Both the position numbers and the translations under genes were made by a program. DNA of 64,000 bases from contig JAMWZD010000003.1 in assembly GCA_024304995.1 (NCBI GenBank), positions 1-64,000 on the forward strand, in the 5' to 3' direction. Below are positions 60,464 to 64,000 of this stretch, piece after piece (within the stretch, counting starts at the first letter, position 1; every line of letters starts with the position of its first letter). The notes beneath the pieces are model-generated. The model was not told the origin of the DNA. It was given only the letters and a program-made list of their open reading frames with translations, and made no database searches. The stretch is from Rickettsiales bacterium (lineage in GTDB: Bacteria; Pseudomonadota; Alphaproteobacteria; Rickettsiales; UBA998).

Positions 60464-63400
60464 ATGCAGTTAACATCGCTCAATAGCTCTCATGCTAGCC
60501 TGTCTGCGCGCATTTCCCGAACAGGGAAGGCCGTTTCAAGCAACGTTGCCGCGCTGTCTTCAGGCAATCGCATTAACCGCGCTGCGGATGATGTGTCAGG
60601 TCTATCCATTTCCACAAAAATGCTGAATCGCACCACCTCTTTGCGTTCTGCCATTCTGAACCTGTCTCAGGCGGATAGCCTGCTGCAGGTGGCAGATAAT
60701 GCTATGGCAGAGCAGGAAGGGATTTTGCAACGCATGAACACTTTGGCAGTGATGGCAAATAGCGGAGCATTGCAGAATAGCGAACGTACTTATCTTGATC
60801 TGGAATTACAGTCTTTAAAAGACGAAATGGACAGGATCGCCAATGAAACAAACTTTAACGGCGTATCATTATTAAACAAGGAATTTGATCCCGCATTAGC
60901 AGGGGTATCAGACTCAGGCGAAACATTTGTTTCCAGAAACGTGACAACAGGCACAGCGCAAAATGATTTTCTCGAAGGCACAGATGCCAATGATGCCATC
61001 AGCACCGCTGGCGGAAATGACACGGTTCGCTCTGGCGCAGGCGACGACTTAATTACGGTGAGTAATGGACGCAATATCATTAATGCAGGTGAAGGCGATG
61101 ATATTATGGTCAGCGCTGCAAATGCCATAGATCTGCTTCCAACAGTTCCCATAACGAATGGTCTGGTGATGCAGCTGGATGCAACCAATAAAGGATCATT
61201 AGTGACTACAGGAAATGTGGTCGATCGCATCAATGATTTAAGCGGCATCGGCAATGATGCGCGCGCTGATTTAGACCCCAATCAGGGGCAGGTGAAAACA
61301 GAAGAAGACCTTATCGGAGGCAATAACAGCCTGACATTTGATGGCAGCTCTTTCCTCGGCATAGCTGATAACAATACCATCAATACTGGTCCGTCACCGC
61401 ATAATGACAGAACGGTGATGATTACCTTTAAAACCAGTGAAAATGTGTCTTCAAGACAGGTGGTTTATGAACAGGGCGGCCCTGTTAACGGATTTAGTAT
61501 TTATATTGAAGCGGGCAATTTATATGTAGGCGCATATAAAAATAATGGTGCAGCCTTTAACCACCATTTAAGCACCACAATAGAAGCAAACCGTGTTTAC
61601 ACCGCAGGCTTATCGTTCAATTTTGGTGTGGATAATGTCTTTAAAGGCTTCCTGAACGGCGAAGATTTTGCAACTGTAGGCATAACGCAGGCACAGAACC
61701 GCCATCCTGACAACATTGCCTTGGGCGGCATTCGTGACGATACACGTTTTTATGATGGTGTAAGCACTACTGGTGTGCCATTTAAAGGGCAGGTGGGTGA
61801 GCTGTTAAATTATAACCAGTATCTCTCATCCGCTGACATACAGCAGTTACAGAATTACATGATTGACAAATGGGGCGTGCCAGGGGCAGGGGCGGCTTAT
61901 AACAATAACCGATTTATTGGCGGAGAAGGCACTGATACCTTAATCGTAACGGGAGTTGAAAACAGCTTTACTCTGGATGGGGATGCTTATCAATCCATAG
62001 AGAAAATTGATTTAACATCTGCACCCACCCGTTCCAACGTAGATATTCTCAATGACTATGTGGACACGCTGGATTACGGGAAATTATCAATTGATGCATC
62101 CCGCAATGATCAGGGGGTGAATATTAACGCATCAAACGTGCGTGATGGACTAGATCTGACAATTAACGCGTCTGAAAATACTGATATTATCACGGGCTCC
62201 AGCGGCACAAAAATTGCCGTGTCCTATGCATCGTCAAGCAATTCGGTTAAAGTGAATCTGGTGGATGAAACCGTCAAAGGCAGCGGGAATGACACGCTGA
62301 TTGGCGTGACAGAAATAACCGGATCGCAGTTTAACGATGAAATTACAGGTTCATTTGAAGATGATACGCTGATTGGTGGAAACGGGGATGATCTGATTAT
62401 TGATCACATCACTGAGGACGGATTTGTGCCAGCAGGAGGACTGGTGCATCGCATTGATGCATCTCAACCGAGCAGCATTATTACTGCAGGAACAACGGTA
62501 ACGCAGGTGAATGATGTTAGCGGTTCAGGAAATAATGCACTGGCAGACACTGGAACTGTTACATACACTAATAGCACTATCGGAAAAGGGCGAGCGCTGG
62601 ATTTTGATGGCAATAGCTTCCTGCGCATTGCAGACACGGCAGACATAAATAGCGTACCAGGAAATCTGGATGAACGAAGTGTATTCGTTAGTTTCAGAAC
62701 CTCTGATAATATCGTGGGTCGTCAGGTGATTTATGAATCTGGCGGAACCGATCGCGGTGAATCTATCTATATTGAAAATGGGCGCGTGTTCGTTAGCTCG
62801 TGGGATGGTAACTTTAAGAACATCATGCAAAGCGCAGAAGTGACGCAAAGCAAATCATATGTTGTTGGTTTTACGCACGATAGCGGCACAGACAATGAAT
62901 TTATCGGATATATTAATAGCAAAGTCATGGGTGTGACTGAAGTGACAGATCCCGTGCGCGGTTCCAATCAGGATATTGGTATCGGGGGAATGAATCAGAA
63001 TTCACAGTTCAACGGGGTTGATGTCACTGGTGACGGGTTTGAATTTGAAGGCACTATTGGTGATGTTCTTATTTACAATTCAGCATTGAAGGATGACAAT
63101 TTAAAGGGTTTGCAAAATTATCTTGCAGATAGAAGACTTGATCTGGGCGGGAATGACCTCATTTTTGGCGGAGCAGGGAATGACACTATTCAGGGCGGAC
63201 GCGGTTACGACACGATTGATGGTGGATCAGGCGTTGATGTTGCTTTGTTTGATGGCAACCGCAACCAATATGATATTGAGTTTCTAGGCAATGGTTCTGT
63301 TCGCGTAAGTGACAGACGTGCTGACTATCATGATAATAGTGATTTGCTGCACAATGTGGAAATATTAAGATTTAACGATGGGGATGTCTCTGTTGTTACC

Positions 63401-63826
63401 TTGCTCGACGAAGTTGGCGATATTGGATTTCAGGTGAGTGAAGATGCCAGCGAACGGCTTATAGTTGATCTGCCGAATACCACAATAGCTCGGTTATTTA
63501 AGGATACGTCCTTCAACGTCCGCACCCAAAAAGCAGCAGCACAGGCTTTTGATGCTATTCGCAATGCGTTAGATATTCTAACGTCCGAACGGGCAAAAAT
63601 CGGTTCGAAACAGTCAAGTGTGGATATTCTATCCACCGTAAATACCAGCTCGTTACAAAATCAGATTGCTGCGCGCGCAGTGATTTCAGATACGGATATT
63701 GCAGCTATATCGTCTGAATTTGCACTCAACACTACTAAAAATCAGTTGAGCATTTCTATGGCAACACAGACGAATCAGCTGCGCGAAACTGTGGTTCTGG
63801 ATATTATCAATAACGCTTTGGCATAG
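60464..63826 (+). CDS. Giant flagellin with RTX repeats and two LamG-like domains in the variable region
   Basis: 1120 residues, more than twice a common flagellin. Residues 1-140 are the flagellin N-terminal D0/D1 helices (NRAADDVSGLSIS, ILQRMNTLAVMANSG, DEMDRIANETNFNGVSLL), and about 1015-1120 are the C-terminal D1/D0 helices. Between them: RTX repeats (about 163-217), a LamG/concanavalin-like domain (233-472), a beta-rich linker, RTX (605-647), a second LamG-like domain (658-893) and RTX (895-925). Both LamG domains share LTFDGSSFLGIAD-type and DIxxLQNY-type segments. The RTX parts would fold only with extracellular calcium, after export through the flagellar pore. The stop is followed by a strong terminator; no other flagellin gene lies beside it. 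Confidence 0.9.
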   Translation: MQLTSLNSSHASLSARISRTGKAVSSNVAALSSGNRINRAADDVSGLSISTKMLNRTTSLRSAILNLSQADSLLQVADNAMAEQEGILQRMNTLAVMANSGALQNSERTYLDLELQSLKDEMDRIANETNFNGVSLLNKEFDPALAGVSDSGETFVSRNVTTGTAQNDFLEGTDANDAISTAGGNDTVRSGAGDDLITVSNGRNIINAGEGDDIMVSAANAIDLLPTVPITNGLVMQLDATNKGSLVTTGNVVDRINDLSGIGNDARADLDPNQGQVKTEEDLIGGNNSLTFDGSSFLGIADNNTINTGPSPHNDRTVMITFKTSENVSSRQVVYEQGGPVNGFSIYIEAGNLYVGAYKNNGAAFNHHLSTTIEANRVYTAGLSFNFGVDNVFKGFLNGEDFATVGITQAQNRHPDNIALGGIRDDTRFYDGVSTTGVPFKGQVGELLNYNQYLSSADIQQLQNYMIDKWGVPGAGAAYNNNRFIGGEGTDTLIVTGVENSFTLDGDAYQSIEKIDLTSAPTRSNVDILNDYVDTLDYGKLSIDASRNDQGVNINASNVRDGLDLTINASENTDIITGSSGTKIAVSYASSSNSVKVNLVDETVKGSGNDTLIGVTEITGSQFNDEITGSFEDDTLIGGNGDDLIIDHITEDGFVPAGGLVHRIDASQPSSIITAGTTVTQVNDVSGSGNNALADTGTVTYTNSTIGKGRALDFDGNSFLRIADTADINSVPGNLDERSVFVSFRTSDNIVGRQVIYESGGTDRGESIYIENGRVFVSSWDGNFKNIMQSAEVTQSKSYVVGFTHDSGTDNEFIGYINSKVMGVTEVTDPVRGSNQDIGIGGMNQNSQFNGVDVTGDGFEFEGTIGDVLIYNSALKDDNLKGLQNYLADRRLDLGGNDLIFGGAGNDTIQGGRGYDTIDGGSGVDVALFDGNRNQYDIEFLGNGSVRVSDRRADYHDNSDLLHNVEILRFNDGDVSVVTLLDEVGDIGFQVSEDASERLIVDLPNTTIARLFKDTSFNVRTQKAAAQAFDAIRNALDILTSERAKIGSKQSSVDILSTVNTSSLQNQIAARAVISDTDIAAISSEFALNTTKNQLSISMATQTNQLRETVVLDIINNALA

Positions 63827-63833
63827 CCAAAAA

Positions 63834-63867
63834 AATAACTCTGCCCTTTTTTAAAGGCAGAGTTATT
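63834..63867. terminator. Bidirectional Rho-independent terminator
   Basis: AATAACTCTGCC, ten-base loop, GGCAGAGTTATT, with an A-run before and T/A-rich sequence after. It ends the flagellin gene and the minus-strand gene at 63885. Confidence 0.85.
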
Positions 63868-63884
63868 ATATTATCTGATTTTAT

Positions 63885-64000
63885 TTATGCGCGTTTGCGG
63901 TCGCGTATCTCTTTTTTCATCAGTTCATCTGCAGGCTTTTCAGCTGCAAGATCATTTGCAATGCGCTGTTCCGCTTCTTCGCGAGTTTCATTTTCACCCA
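63885..64000 (-). CDS. C-terminal end of a partial CDS
   Basis: On the minus strand the last 37 complete codons before the TAA at 63885 read a charged helix (ETREEAEQRIANDLAAEKPA and so on, ending RDRKRA). The start lies beyond the window. High Glu/Lys/Arg/Ala content suggests a soluble helical C-terminus; the product cannot be named. Confidence 0.5.
   Translation of the reverse strand, partial: GENETREEAEQRIANDLAAEKPADELMKKEIRDRKRA

Overview
The window looks like chromosomal DNA of a flagellated Gram-negative bacterium, most likely a member of the Alphaproteobacteria. This is inferred from the style of the housekeeping proteins (Hfq-HflX-RlmJ, RadA, CyaY, GlpD/GlpK, Aas/LplT), the two-membrane secretion machinery and the proximal flagellar genes. 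Composition is moderate, with distinctly AT-rich islands. No ribosomal RNA or CRISPR array is present. Three tRNA genes are seen: Val-GAC, Asn-GUU and Arg-CCG.

Layout. (1) 1-3992 is the integrase end of a prophage-like element: small phage proteins, a replication protein with a DnaA-domain-I-like C-terminus, an excisionase-like HTH protein and a tyrosine integrase, abutting the 3' end of tRNA-Val. (2) 4111-6188 is a palindrome-rich scar with a tRNA 3'-half remnant, a perfect 20-bp hairpin, a frameshifted small gene, and a membrane-protein ORF followed in frame by a pentapeptide ORF. (3) 6189-11047 is core: hfq-hflX-rlmJ, pgk, trhO, tRNA-Asn. (4) 11091-25212 is a type I secretion locus: an ABC exporter, membrane fusion protein, MotA-like and MotB-like proton-channel pair, TolC-like protein and an unknown protein in one operon, divergent from a 1617-residue RTX adhesin that is followed by a cyclic-nucleotide-binding/FHA protein. 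(5) 25245-29903 holds a secreted protein, an RTX protein with an embedded GH114-like glycosidase domain, and a CDF metal exporter. (6) 29904-37489 holds palindromic repeats, aas-lplT, an XRE regulator, and pspA with a polytopic membrane protein. (7) 37556-41821 is a third RTX protein of 1421 residues. (8) 41978-49194 holds tRNA-Arg with an OLD-family nuclease beside it, glpK-glpD and an alpha-glucosidase. (9) 49246-51619 holds radA and small genes. (10) 52309-55845 is flagellar: flgB-flgC-fliE on one strand, and csrA, a FlhB-C-domain protein, a coiled-coil protein, fliO and fliP on the other. (11) 55881-63826 holds a class A penicillin-binding protein, cyaY, an ABC exporter and a 1120-residue flagellin.

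The dominant theme is calcium-binding RTX surface proteins. Three are probable type I secretion substrates. The fourth is a flagellin whose variable region has been replaced by RTX repeats and two LamG-like domains. The secretion operon resembles the Salmonella SPI-4 (Sii) design, in which a MotAB-like channel helps a giant coiled-coil-bearing adhesin at the surface. The GH114-RTX protein suggests the cell also acts on amino-sugar exopolysaccharide. The best candidates for something not previously described are the RTX/LamG flagellin, the Sii-like channel-coupled secretion operon and the RTX-GH114-RTX enzyme.
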